Shown here: positions 15,840 to 23,245 of the stretch, piece after piece | Layout of the letters: each line of letters begins with the position of its first letter | How positions within the stretch are numbered: position 1 is the first letter of the stretch | DNA from: CAZJHD01 sp964545855 | Lineage (GTDB): Bacteria; Planctomycetota; UBA1135; JACQFD01 | DNA: 27,283 nucleotides | Direction of reading: 5' to 3' | Assembly (NCBI GenBank): GCA_964545855.1 | Contig: CAZJHD010000057.1 | Span: forward strand, 1-27,283 | The notes under the pieces: generated by a model | Databases searched by the model: none | Seen by the model: the letters and a program-made list of their open reading frames with translations, nothing else | Told to the model about the DNA's origin: nothing | Made by a program: the position numbers and the translations under genes

Positions 15840-16868
15840 GTGCCCGCGAAGACCGCTCCCCTCGGCGTCGTCCTCTGCAACATCGGCGGACCCTCCTCGG
15901 CCGACCCGAAGGTGGTGCGTGCGTTCCTGAAGAACTTCTTCAGCGACCCGGCGATTCTCCCGGTGAACCCGGCCCTTCGCTGGATGCTGGCGCGCTCGAT
16001 CTCGCGGAAGCGCGCGCCGATCTCGGCCGCGAACTACGCGGAGATCGGCGGCCGGAGCCCGATCCTCGACTGGACGGACGCGCAGGCCCGCGGCCTCGAG
16101 ACGCGCCTCAACGCACGCGGCGACGGACGCGCGTGGCGCTGCGCCGTCGCCATGCGCTACTCGCCGCCCTTCACGGAGGACGCGATCGCGGCCCTCGACG
16201 CCGCCGGCTGCAACGAGTTCGTCGTGCTCCCGCTCTATCCCCACGAGTGCTGCGCCACGACGGGCTCCTCGTTCTCGGAGGTCGATCGCGTCCTCGCGGA
16301 GAGGAACTGGGACCGCGGCACCGACTTCCTGGGCAAGGCCGGCGAGGTGCGCGACTTCGCGGAAGATCCGGTCTACCTCGCGGCCGTCGCGGAGCGGATC
16401 GAGGAAGGCTTCGCGCGCTTCCCCGTCCGGGCGGACGTTCACCTCCTCTTCAGCGCCCACGGGCTGCCGAAGAGCTACGTCGACGCGGGCGATCCCTACG
16501 CGCGCCGCATCGACGCGACGATCGCGGCCCTGCTGCCGCTCCTCGCGGCGCCGCCGCGCTGGTCGCGCGCCTACCAGAGCCGCGTCGGCCGCGAGGAATG
16601 GCTCGGGCCCGACACGATCGAGGAGATCCGCCGCCTCGCGCGCGACGGCGTGAGGTCGATGCTCGTCGTGCCGATCTCCTTCGTGAGCGACCACGTGGAG
16701 ACGCTCCACGAGATCGGCATCCAGTACGCCTCGCTCGCGCGCGAGTGCGGCGTCGCGCGCTTCGAGTGCACCGAAGGACTCAACGGCTCCGCGCGGTTCC
16801 TCGAGGCCCTCGAGGGGCTCGTCCTGCGGGCGGTCGCCGCGGCGCCCGCGGCGCCCTCCGCGCGCTGA
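15840..16868 (+). CDS. hemH: Ferrochelatase
   Basis: A 342-residue enzyme that inserts Fe(II) into the porphyrin ring in the last step of heme synthesis. GTG 15840 gives the usual start 'V-L-C-N-I-G-G-P' within the first 18 residues; a 25-residue upstream extension has no family support. Key motifs are S-A-H207-G-L-P with the catalytic His, 'Y-Q-S-R-V-G-x-E-E-W-L-G-P' and 'F-V-S-D-H-V-E287-T-L-H-E-I' with the conserved Glu. The length is normal. The last 89 bp overlap the 3' end of the convergent aminotransferase gene. The preceding enzyme of the pathway, HemY, is encoded at 23246 on the same strand, on the other side of the sugar operon. Confidence 0.95.
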   Translation: MPAKTAPLGVVLCNIGGPSSADPKVVRAFLKNFFSDPAILPVNPALRWMLARSISRKRAPISAANYAEIGGRSPILDWTDAQARGLETRLNARGDGRAWRCAVAMRYSPPFTEDAIAALDAAGCNEFVVLPLYPHECCATTGSSFSEVDRVLAERNWDRGTDFLGKAGEVRDFAEDPVYLAAVAERIEEGFARFPVRADVHLLFSAHGLPKSYVDAGDPYARRIDATIAALLPLLAAPPRWSRAYQSRVGREEWLGPDTIEEIRRLARDGVRSMLVVPISFVSDHVETLHEIGIQYASLARECGVARFECTEGLNGSARFLEALEGLVLRAVAAAPAAPSAR

Positions 16869-18021
16869 CGCCCACGGGCGCGGCCGTCCTCGCGCTCCCT
16901 CCCCGGAGACCTTCCGCCCGGATCGCGCGCAGCGCATCCGCGACGCGCGCCACGACCGACTCCGGCATGCGGGCGTAGGACGGAACGTAGAAGCCCTGCT
17001 CCCAGAGCCGGTCGGCCACGGGGTGGCGCTCCTTCGCGGCGTCGGCGCAGGTCTTCTGCCGGTGCGCGGGGTGGAAGAACGTGCGCGTCTCGATCCCGCG
17101 CGCATCGAGGCGCCTCTGCACCTCCTCGCGGGGCAGGCCGAAGTCCTCGTCCACGAGCACGCCGTAGACCCAGAACACGTTCTTCGCCCAGGCGTGCGTC
17201 CGCGGACGGTGCAGCCCGGGGATGCCGTCGAGCGCGTCGTCGTAGAGACGCGCCACCTCGATCTTCGCCGCCACGGCCGAGTCCGCGTGCTCGAGCTGCG
17301 CCACGCCGATCGCCGCCTGGAGGTTCGTCATCCGGTACTGGAAGCCGAGGCCCTCATGCACGAAACGCGTCTCCGGCGTCGGACCGAAGCTCATGTTCTT
17401 GAGGGCGCGCGCGCGCGCGGCGAGGTCCGCGTCGCTCGTCACCACCATGCCGCCCTCACCCGTCGTCAGGATCTTGTTGGCGTAGAAGCTGAAGGCGGCG
17501 ACGTCGCCGAGCGCGCCCGTGCGCCGGCCGCGCACCTCGGCGCCGTGCGCCTCGGCGGCGTCCTCCAGCAGGAGGAGCCGGCGCCGCACTGCGATCGCGC
17601 GGAGCGCGTCCATGTCGCAGGGGTGCCCATAGATGTGCACCGCGAGGATCGCCTTCGTGCGCGGGCCGATGCGCGCCTCCACCTGGTGCGCGTCCATCGT
17701 CCACGACACGGGGTCGGCATCGACGAAGACCGGCTTCGCGCCGAGATACAGGAGCGAGAAGACCGGCGCCATCATCGTGAAGGTCGGGCAGATCACCTCG
17801 TCGCCGCGCCCGATGCCGGCCGCGGCGAAGGCGAGGTGGCACGCGACGGTGCCGTTCATGCAGGCGATGCCGTGGCGCGCACCGCAGAAGCGCGCGAAGC
17901 CCGACTCGAAGGTCTCCAGGAACTCGCCCGAGGACGAGATCCAGTTGTCGCGCATCGCCCGATCGACGTAGGCGCGCTCGTTGCCCCACTGATGGGGACG
18001 GCTGACGGGGATCCGCCGCAT
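16780..18021 (-). CDS. DegT/DnrJ/EryC1-type sugar aminotransferase
   Basis: A 413-residue PLP enzyme that aminates a nucleotide-linked keto-sugar. The fold-type I features are present: 'W-I-S-S-S-G' start, 'N-G-T-V-A' phosphate site near residue 56, E153-D154-A-A-E-A-H159-G with the PLP-contacting Asp, and the Schiff-base lysine in Y-A-N-K183-I-L-T-T-G-E-G-G. The TTGEGG form resembles perosamine synthetase (GDP-4-keto-6-deoxymannose aminotransferase) more than ArnB. It is the last gene of the minus-strand operon, 19 bp after the SDR gene. The family body ends near residue 375; the remaining 35-40 residues are Arg/Ala/Pro rich, encoded partly opposite the end of hemH, and look like read-through into non-conserved sequence. 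Confidence 0.92.
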   Translation of the reverse strand: MRRIPVSRPHQWGNERAYVDRAMRDNWISSSGEFLETFESGFARFCGARHGIACMNGTVACHLAFAAAGIGRGDEVICPTFTMMAPVFSLLYLGAKPVFVDADPVSWTMDAHQVEARIGPRTKAILAVHIYGHPCDMDALRAIAVRRRLLLLEDAAEAHGAEVRGRRTGALGDVAAFSFYANKILTTGEGGMVVTSDADLAARARALKNMSFGPTPETRFVHEGLGFQYRMTNLQAAIGVAQLEHADSAVAAKIEVARLYDDALDGIPGLHRPRTHAWAKNVFWVYGVLVDEDFGLPREEVQRRLDARGIETRTFFHPAHRQKTCADAAKERHPVADRLWEQGFYVPSYARMPESVVARVADALRAIRAEGLRGGSARTAAPVGVSARRAPRAPRRPPAGRAPRGPRGTARSR

Positions 18022-18040
18022 CGACGATCGCGCGCTCGCG

Positions 18041-19039
18041 CTACTTGAGCGTCACGGCGCCTTCGACGAAGTCCTCCCAGCTCCAGCGCCTCCCGTGGTC
18101 CATGAACCAATCCACGGTCATGCGCAGCCCCTCCTCGATGCCGACGCGCGGAATCGCCTCGATGTACTGTTTCATCCTCCGGTTGTCGCAGCGGAAGCGC
18201 TCGATATCGAGGCGGCGCTTTCGCTTCGGATCGACGCGGATCTCGAGGTTCCAGACCTCCATGATCTCGGCGATCTTCCGGGCGAGCCACTCCACCGAGT
18301 AGCAGTTGTCCGAGCCGACGTTCACCGGCTCGCCGAAGGGCACGTCGCTCCGCATGAGGTCGACGAGCCAGCGGGCCGTGTCGTGGACGTAGGTGAAGTC
18401 GCGTTCCGCCTTGAGGTTCCCCAGGTAGACGACGTTGCTCTTCGCGAGCTGCGTGATGATCTCGGGAATGACGTAGGGCTCCGTCTCCCGCGGGCCGTAG
18501 GCGTTGAAGATGCGCGCGCAGATGGCGGGGACGCCGTGCTCCTTGTGGAACGTGAAGCAGAGGCGGTCGGCAGCGAGCTTGCTCACGGCGTAGGTGTTGA
18601 GCGGGAGCAGCGCCGTCTCCTCCGTCACCTTCCCCGTCGGCGCCTCGCCGTAGACCTCCGTCGACGAGACGTAGAGATAGCGCTCGAGCCCGAACTCCTT
18701 CGTCGCCTGGAGCAGGTTGAGATTGCCCAGGACGTTGATGTTGAAGAAGCGCGAGGGCACGTCGTAGGCGGCGGGCACGTAGGTGTCGCCCACGGGGTTC
18801 AGGATGAACCGCACCTTCTGCTTCCGGATCGTCTGCGCGATCATCCAGGGATCGAGCACGTCGCCGCCGACGACCGTGATGCGGTCGCGCACGTCGGAGA
18901 GGTTCTGGAGCGTGCCCTTCGAGAAGTTGTCGAAGACGGTGACGATCGCACCGTCGTCCAGCAGCTCACGAACGATTGCGGAGCCGACGAAGCCGGCGCC
19001 GCCGGCGACCATCACGGACTTGCCATTCAGATCGATCAC
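18041..19039 (-). CDS. NAD-dependent nucleotide-sugar epimerase/dehydratase (extended SDR)
   Basis: A 332-residue extended short-chain dehydrogenase. The NAD motif is G13-G-A-G-F-V-G19, the catalytic set is S125-S-T-E-V-Y130-G with Y150-A-V-S-K154, and 'D-F-T-Y-V-H-D' lies near residue 225. This class includes NDP-sugar 4,6-dehydratases, 4-epimerases and UDP-glucuronate decarboxylases. The exact reaction is not clear, but the neighbouring DegT aminotransferase calls for a 4-keto-sugar, so a 4,6-dehydratase or related role is likely. The start is GTG 19039, overlapping the stop of the GT2 gene by 4 bp (GTGA). The N-terminus 'M-I-D-L-N-G-K-S-V-M-V-A-G' is standard. Confidence 0.92.
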   Translation of the reverse strand: MIDLNGKSVMVAGGAGFVGSAIVRELLDDGAIVTVFDNFSKGTLQNLSDVRDRITVVGGDVLDPWMIAQTIRKQKVRFILNPVGDTYVPAAYDVPSRFFNINVLGNLNLLQATKEFGLERYLYVSSTEVYGEAPTGKVTEETALLPLNTYAVSKLAADRLCFTFHKEHGVPAICARIFNAYGPRETEPYVIPEIITQLAKSNVVYLGNLKAERDFTYVHDTARWLVDLMRSDVPFGEPVNVGSDNCYSVEWLARKIAEIMEVWNLEIRVDPKRKRRLDIERFRCDNRRMKQYIEAIPRVGIEEGLRMTVDWFMDHGRRWSWEDFVEGAVTLK

Positions 19040-19845
19040 GGAGGTTTCCTCGCGGAAGGCCGACGCACGCGCTCCCCTAGGAGTCGGGCGACGACGAACA
19101 GGTACTTGAGTCCCTTGCGGAAGAAGTCGAGTGCGCTGCCGTCGGTCTTGGACTCACCGGACCGCCGGGGCACGCACGCGTAGGGGATCTCGACGAGCCG
19201 ATAGCCGAGCCGATGCGCGCGCACGACGAGGTCGATGAAGTACTCGCCGTAGTCGCCGCGCAGGGGCACCGCCTCCAGCAGGGCGCGCCGCGCCGCCACG
19301 AAGCCGCTCGTGTAGTCGTGGAAGCCGCGCACGAGGAGCCAGCGCGCGAGCGTCGTGATCACGCGGCTCGCCGCGATGCGCATGCGCGTGTCGAGGCGCG
19401 CGTCCTTCCCGCCGGGCACGTAGCGCGAGCCGACGGCCATGTCGAAGCCGTCGTCGAGACGGTCGACGAGCTTCGGCAGCAGGCTCGGCGGCATCGAGAA
19501 GTCGCAGTCCATCCAGCAGACGACCTCGCCGCGCGCCAGCTCGATGCCGCGCGCGATCGCCGTCGTGAGGCCCCGCGCGCCGACTCGGCGCTCCACGCGG
19601 AGCCACGGCGCGCGCGCGCTCTTCTCCTGCACGACGCGCCAGGTGCCATCTGGGGAGTCGTCGTCCACGACGACGACCTCGAAGGCGCTCCCGCGGAGCG
19701 CCTCGGAGATCGCGTCGACGAGGTCGGCGATGTTCCCGACCTCGTTGTACGTCGGCAGGACGACGCTCACGCGCGGGGTGCCGGCGCCGCGCGTGCTGCC
19801 CGACGGCGCCGGCTTCGCCGGGCGTTCGAGACGATCAGTCGCCAC
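19036..19845 (-). CDS. GT2 glycosyltransferase, polyprenyl-phosphate sugar (DPM1-like) type
   Basis: A 269-residue GT-A enzyme. 'V-S-V-V-L-P-T-Y-N-E' starts the fold at residue 26, followed by 'V-V-D-D63-D-S-P-D-G-T' and the metal-binding D113-C-D115. 'Y-T-S-G-F-V-A' and 'Y-R-L-V-E-I-P-Y' are typical of dolichol-phosphate-mannose synthase-like enzymes. No C-terminal transmembrane pair is present, unlike ArnC. It most likely charges a polyprenyl phosphate with a sugar for use by a membrane glycosyltransferase such as the upstream gene product. GTG 19845 lies inside the 3' end of that gene (11-bp overlap); the downstream gene overlaps by 4 bp. The first 22 residues are low-complexity. Confidence 0.92.
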   Translation of the reverse strand: MATDRLERPAKPAPSGSTRGAGTPRVSVVLPTYNEVGNIADLVDAISEALRGSAFEVVVVDDDSPDGTWRVVQEKSARAPWLRVERRVGARGLTTAIARGIELARGEVVCWMDCDFSMPPSLLPKLVDRLDDGFDMAVGSRYVPGGKDARLDTRMRIAASRVITTLARWLLVRGFHDYTSGFVAARRALLEAVPLRGDYGEYFIDLVVRAHRLGYRLVEIPYACVPRRSGESKTDGSALDFFRKGLKYLFVVARLLGERVRRPSARKPP

Positions 19846-22246
19846 GGGGCGGACCTCCCGGCAGGAGGCGGGGCGCGCCCGACCCCGCGGGCGCCGGCGC
19901 GGAGGCGGCGGGGTCGTCGACCGAGACGGGCGGAACGGCCCAGACGTGGAGTCGCGTCGACTCCTCGTCCGTGCGGAGCCGGGACTGGACGAACCTCCGG
20001 CGGGGCCGTCCCGTCGCGGCGTCCGGCGGGGCCTCGAGGACGAGCGCCACGGAGTAGCCGCGGCTCGGGAGCTTCGGCGGGAGCGGCGAAGCCATCAGGC
20101 GATCGACGATCCAGTGCGTGCCGTCGTCGGGCCCCGGGACGTCCTTGCGGAGATCCCGCGCCTTCGAGTCGAAGGAGAAGATCATCGCGCCCGCGTCGAC
20201 GAGGTGCACCGACATCGCCGGGAGCTCCGCGAGCTGCGGATCGACGGCGAAGACGAGCCGCAGGAGGCGCACCTCGGGCCCTTCCTCGAGGAGCTGCGCC
20301 GCCTCCAGGCGGATCGCCCGAGCACCCGGGACGAGGAATTGCGCCTCGGCCGGAAGGAACCCCTCGGAGATCTGCGCCACGCGCTGGACGTCGGCTTCCC
20401 TGCGGAAGATCCGGATGGACGACCCGTCGGCGATCGGGAGCGCCTCTCCGACCTGCTGGAACCTGCGGACGCCCTCTCGCCGCAGCGCGTCGAAGACGGG
20501 CCCGTAGTCGCCGCGGGACAGGTAGCTCGCGCCGCCCGATCGGAGGACGACGGCATCGCTCGCCGTGAAGGAGTTCCGGAACTCCTGCGTCCAGGTCGGC
20601 GACTTCTGGAGCTGGAGGCTCGGCCCCGGATGGAAGCGCCACGTCCTGCCCCGGTCCCACGCCTCGTGCCTCACGTTGTGGACGTGGAGGAACGGATGAT
20701 CCGAGAGGACTGCGATGCGCGCGTCCGCGGGCAGTCCGAGCGCGTCGAGCCGATCGACGATCTCGGGGATGCGCAGATCGATCCCGGGCTTCGCGCCCAC
20801 CGACGCCGCCAGGTCGACGAAGGGATTCCGGTGGTTCCAGAGCGGGAACGTCTGCGGGTAGGGCCCGCGGCTTCCCGCGGAGTTCGGATAGGTCGCGAGA
20901 GTCATCGCGACGACGTGATGGGCCGCGAGCAGCGCGAGTCCGACCGCCAGGATGGATCGCCACCGGCCCGCCGGCACCGACGCCACGGCGCGCACGAGAG
21001 CGAGGGCGACGATCGGAAGGAGCGGCAGGAACAGGATCGCCCCCACGCGCTGCGCGGCGCCGAGCAGCGGCCCGAAGGAGAGCGCGAAGGCGATGAGCGC
21101 CGCGGTCAGGAAGCTCCGGAGCCTCGGACGCGTGCCCGTGCGCAGCGCGACGATCCACGCCACGAGTCCCACGGCCACCATCGGGAAGCCGGGTCCGTCC
21201 ACCACCACCCACTGCACGTAGTAGAGGAAGTTCTGCCAGGAGACCGCCGACTCGCCTCCCGTGTACATCTGCGCCGCGGCCCCGTAGGTGACGCGATGGA
21301 TGTACGCGAGGAGGTTCGAGAGGTTCGGGAGGTACCAGGTGGCCGCGACGAGGAGTCCGATGGCGGTCGCCGCGGCGAGGCGCAGGAGGCGATCCACCGC
21401 TCCGGGCCGCCGAAGGGCGAGCGCCACCGCGACGAGGGTCGGTCCCACGAGGTAGACGGGCCCCGCCGTGCGCGCGACGGCGACGAGACCCGCCAGCGCT
21501 CCGAAGAGGAGCGTCGGTCCCGTCCGCGCGAAGAGGTCGCTCGCGACGAGCGCCCAGATCGCGGCGGCGAAGAGCGCCGCCATGGGATGCTCGAAGAGGT
21601 AGGTGCGCGCGAGCACCTGCGCGACGGGGAAGGTCGCGGCGAGGGCGACGGTCGCCGCCGCCGTCGGCCTCCCGTAGAAGCGCTCCACGACGCGGAACGA
21701 CGCCCAGGCCCAGAGCAGCGTCGACAGGGGAAGCACGAGTTCCGCCGCGGATCGCGTCGCGCCGAAGACCATCATCGAGAGCGCCGAGAGGGTCGGCACG
21801 AGCGGCGCATGGACGGGCGACGCCTCGACCCACGAGCGGGCGAATCCCATGACTCCCTCGGTCTCGATCGCCTCCTGGATCGTGCGAGCGACGATCCGGA
21901 ACCAGGCGCAGTCCCACTGCGACGGAAGAGCCCGCGAACCCTCGCGACCGGTCGCCCAGAGCCCGAGCAGCGTCGTGACGATCGTGATGCCGAGCGCGAA
22001 CGGGAGCGGCGCGAGGTACCGCGAAGACGGTGGGGCACGCCCGGGCCGACCCCCGAGGGGAACGGCACCTTCGGGCGAGACACCGACGAGGCGAGGTGTG
22101 CCTCCCTGCGGGGAGGTCGGTGGCTGCACGGTGCTGGGAGGGATCAAGCGGGACGAGAGACTGGGAGTCCCCCCATCGGAAGGAAGTTCCCGGGCGCGCC
22201 GAAGATTTTCGGCGGAACCAGATCCCGAACTCAAGACGGCCCCCAT
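19835..22246 (-). CDS. Large membrane glycosyltransferase-like protein (GT-C, GT39 related)
   Basis: An 803-residue membrane protein. Residues 1-75 are Pro/Ser/Gly rich and probably disordered. From about residue 77 there are about ten hydrophobic helices up to residue 440, with the loop 'W-D-C-A-W-F-R-I-V-A-R-T-I-Q-E-A' after the first helix, as in the first periplasmic loop of GT-C enzymes. It ends in a soluble region of about 350 residues ('I-A-V-L-S-D-H-P-F-L', 'F-R-N-S-F-T-A-S-D-A-V'). No in-frame ATG or GTG was found between the first ATG and the first helix, so ATG 22246 is kept. It lies 33 bp after the methyltransferase gene and overlaps the GT2 gene. Probable job: transfer of a polyprenyl-linked sugar to a surface acceptor. 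The family assignment is less certain than for the ArnT-like gene. Confidence 0.75.
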   Translation of the reverse strand: MGAVLSSGSGSAENLRRARELPSDGGTPSLSSRLIPPSTVQPPTSPQGGTPRLVGVSPEGAVPLGGRPGRAPPSSRYLAPLPFALGITIVTTLLGLWATGREGSRALPSQWDCAWFRIVARTIQEAIETEGVMGFARSWVEASPVHAPLVPTLSALSMMVFGATRSAAELVLPLSTLLWAWASFRVVERFYGRPTAAATVALAATFPVAQVLARTYLFEHPMAALFAAAIWALVASDLFARTGPTLLFGALAGLVAVARTAGPVYLVGPTLVAVALALRRPGAVDRLLRLAAATAIGLLVAATWYLPNLSNLLAYIHRVTYGAAAQMYTGGESAVSWQNFLYYVQWVVVDGPGFPMVAVGLVAWIVALRTGTRPRLRSFLTAALIAFALSFGPLLGAAQRVGAILFLPLLPIVALALVRAVASVPAGRWRSILAVGLALLAAHHVVAMTLATYPNSAGSRGPYPQTFPLWNHRNPFVDLAASVGAKPGIDLRIPEIVDRLDALGLPADARIAVLSDHPFLHVHNVRHEAWDRGRTWRFHPGPSLQLQKSPTWTQEFRNSFTASDAVVLRSGGASYLSRGDYGPVFDALRREGVRRFQQVGEALPIADGSSIRIFRREADVQRVAQISEGFLPAEAQFLVPGARAIRLEAAQLLEEGPEVRLLRLVFAVDPQLAELPAMSVHLVDAGAMIFSFDSKARDLRKDVPGPDDGTHWIVDRLMASPLPPKLPSRGYSVALVLEAPPDAATGRPRRRFVQSRLRTDEESTRLHVWAVPPVSVDDPAASAPAPAGSGAPRLLPGGPPRGD

Positions 22247-22279
22247 CGCCGCCTGCCCGCGGCCTCCGGCGAAGCGCCC

Positions 22280-23011
22280 TCAGGCCCGCCGCGCCACGGC
22301 GGCGAGGGACGTACCGATGGGCAGGTTCCCGATCCGAAGCATTTGCGCCTCCAGGGCATAGAGCGCTCCAGCCAGAGCGTTGCCGAGCGCCGAGGCCGGC
22401 CGGACGTCGGAATCGCCCCCCGGGCGAGCACGGCGCGTCGCGAGACGCCAGGCCGCCGCCACCGGGAAGAGGAGGCAGTTCGTGTAGGTCGCGCGCTCGA
22501 CCGCGAGCCCCGCGTCGACGAGCTTCGCGCGCAGCTCCGGCACCGTGTACCGCCGGGCTCCATGCATCGCTTCGTCGTGCGCCGCCCGCAGGGAGGGGAG
22601 CGCCGAGTCGACGACGAGGAACGCGCCCCCCGGCCTGAGCACGCGCCGGATCTCCGCGATGGCCGCGCGATCGTCGCCGACGCGCTGGTGGTAGAGCACG
22701 TCGAAGGCGGTGACGAGGTCGAAGGTCGCGTCGGCGAAGGGCAGGTCGGGGAGCGCCGCGCGCGCGAGAGCGACGCCCCCGCGGCGGCGCGCGAATCCGA
22801 TCGCGAGCGGGCTCGCGTCCACGGCCGTGACGCGGCCGAGGGCCTTGGTCACGGCGAACATCCCGCCGGTGCCGCAGCCGACGTCGAGCACCGCGGCGTC
22901 CCGCGGAAGCTCGACGCGATCGAGGATCGCGCGCACGAGGCGCCGCTTGCCGGCGAACCACCAGTGGCGGTCCTCCAGCTCGAACATCCGCTCGTACTCG
23001 ACGGGGTTCAC
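22280..23011 (-). CDS. Class I SAM-dependent methyltransferase
   Basis: A 243-residue protein, first gene of the sugar operon. The start is GTG 23011, giving the recognisable N-terminus M-N-P-V-E-Y-E-R-M-F with 'E-D-R-H-W-W-F' shortly after, common in this family of glycan-cluster methyltransferases; ATG at residue 9 is the alternative. Motif I is V41-L-D-V-G-C-G-T-G-G50; 'V-D-A-S' is the acidic end of strand 2. 'F-D-L-V-T-A-F-D-V-L-Y-H' and 'R-V-L-R-P-G-G' are motifs II and III. No signal or membrane segment is visible. The substrate is unknown; methylation of a sugar or lipid-linked glycan is likely from context. Confidence 0.88.
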   Translation of the reverse strand: MNPVEYERMFELEDRHWWFAGKRRLVRAILDRVELPRDAAVLDVGCGTGGMFAVTKALGRVTAVDASPLAIGFARRRGGVALARAALPDLPFADATFDLVTAFDVLYHQRVGDDRAAIAEIRRVLRPGGAFLVVDSALPSLRAAHDEAMHGARRYTVPELRAKLVDAGLAVERATYTNCLLFPVAAAWRLATRRARPGGDSDVRPASALGNALAGALYALEAQMLRIGNLPIGTSLAAVARRA

Positions 23012-23152
23012 GTGAGGTCGCGAAGCGTAACCCCCCGAATGACACTGGCCTCGAATTGGTGCACGCCCGCAGGGCGCGGCGCCCCATCCGCCCGGCGGCG
23101 TGAATGAATCGGGGCCAGTCTCGGGCCGCGTTGCCGTGGGAACGCGGGTACG

Positions 23153-23192
23153 GTGGAATGCCGAGCCGCGGGCCGACTCGCGGGGATTCCAC
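23153..23192 (+). promoter_or_regulatory. Hairpin in the leader region of hemY
   Basis: GTGGAAT at 23153-23159 pairs with ATTCCAC at 23186-23192, and inside it CGAG at 23162-23165 pairs with CTCG at 23177-23180. It is 54 nt before the ATG of the protoporphyrinogen oxidase gene. The role is unknown; it may be part of a leader or operator, or chance in GC-rich DNA. The rest of the 234-bp divergent region shows only a weak ACTGGCC/GGCCAGT pair at 23044 and 23114. Confidence 0.3.
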
Positions 23193-23245
23193 GTGACCCC
23201 AACCCAAGGCTCCCGACCGAAGGCCGCGCTCGTCGGGGCCGACCG

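Noticed and set aside
15071..15883. Open frames running through the 100-N gap on both strands (for example 10837-15453 minus, 14661-15746 plus)
   Set aside because: They exist only because N is translated as X; none has family features except the true sialidase-sulfatase frame, which stops being readable at 15326.
15474..17105. A 543-residue minus-strand protein with a lipobox-like L-F-A-A-C stretch
   Set aside because: Most of it is antisense to ferrochelatase. The lipobox-like stretch has no plausible start codon with a signal sequence before it. Only the last 74 residues from ATG 15698 are kept.
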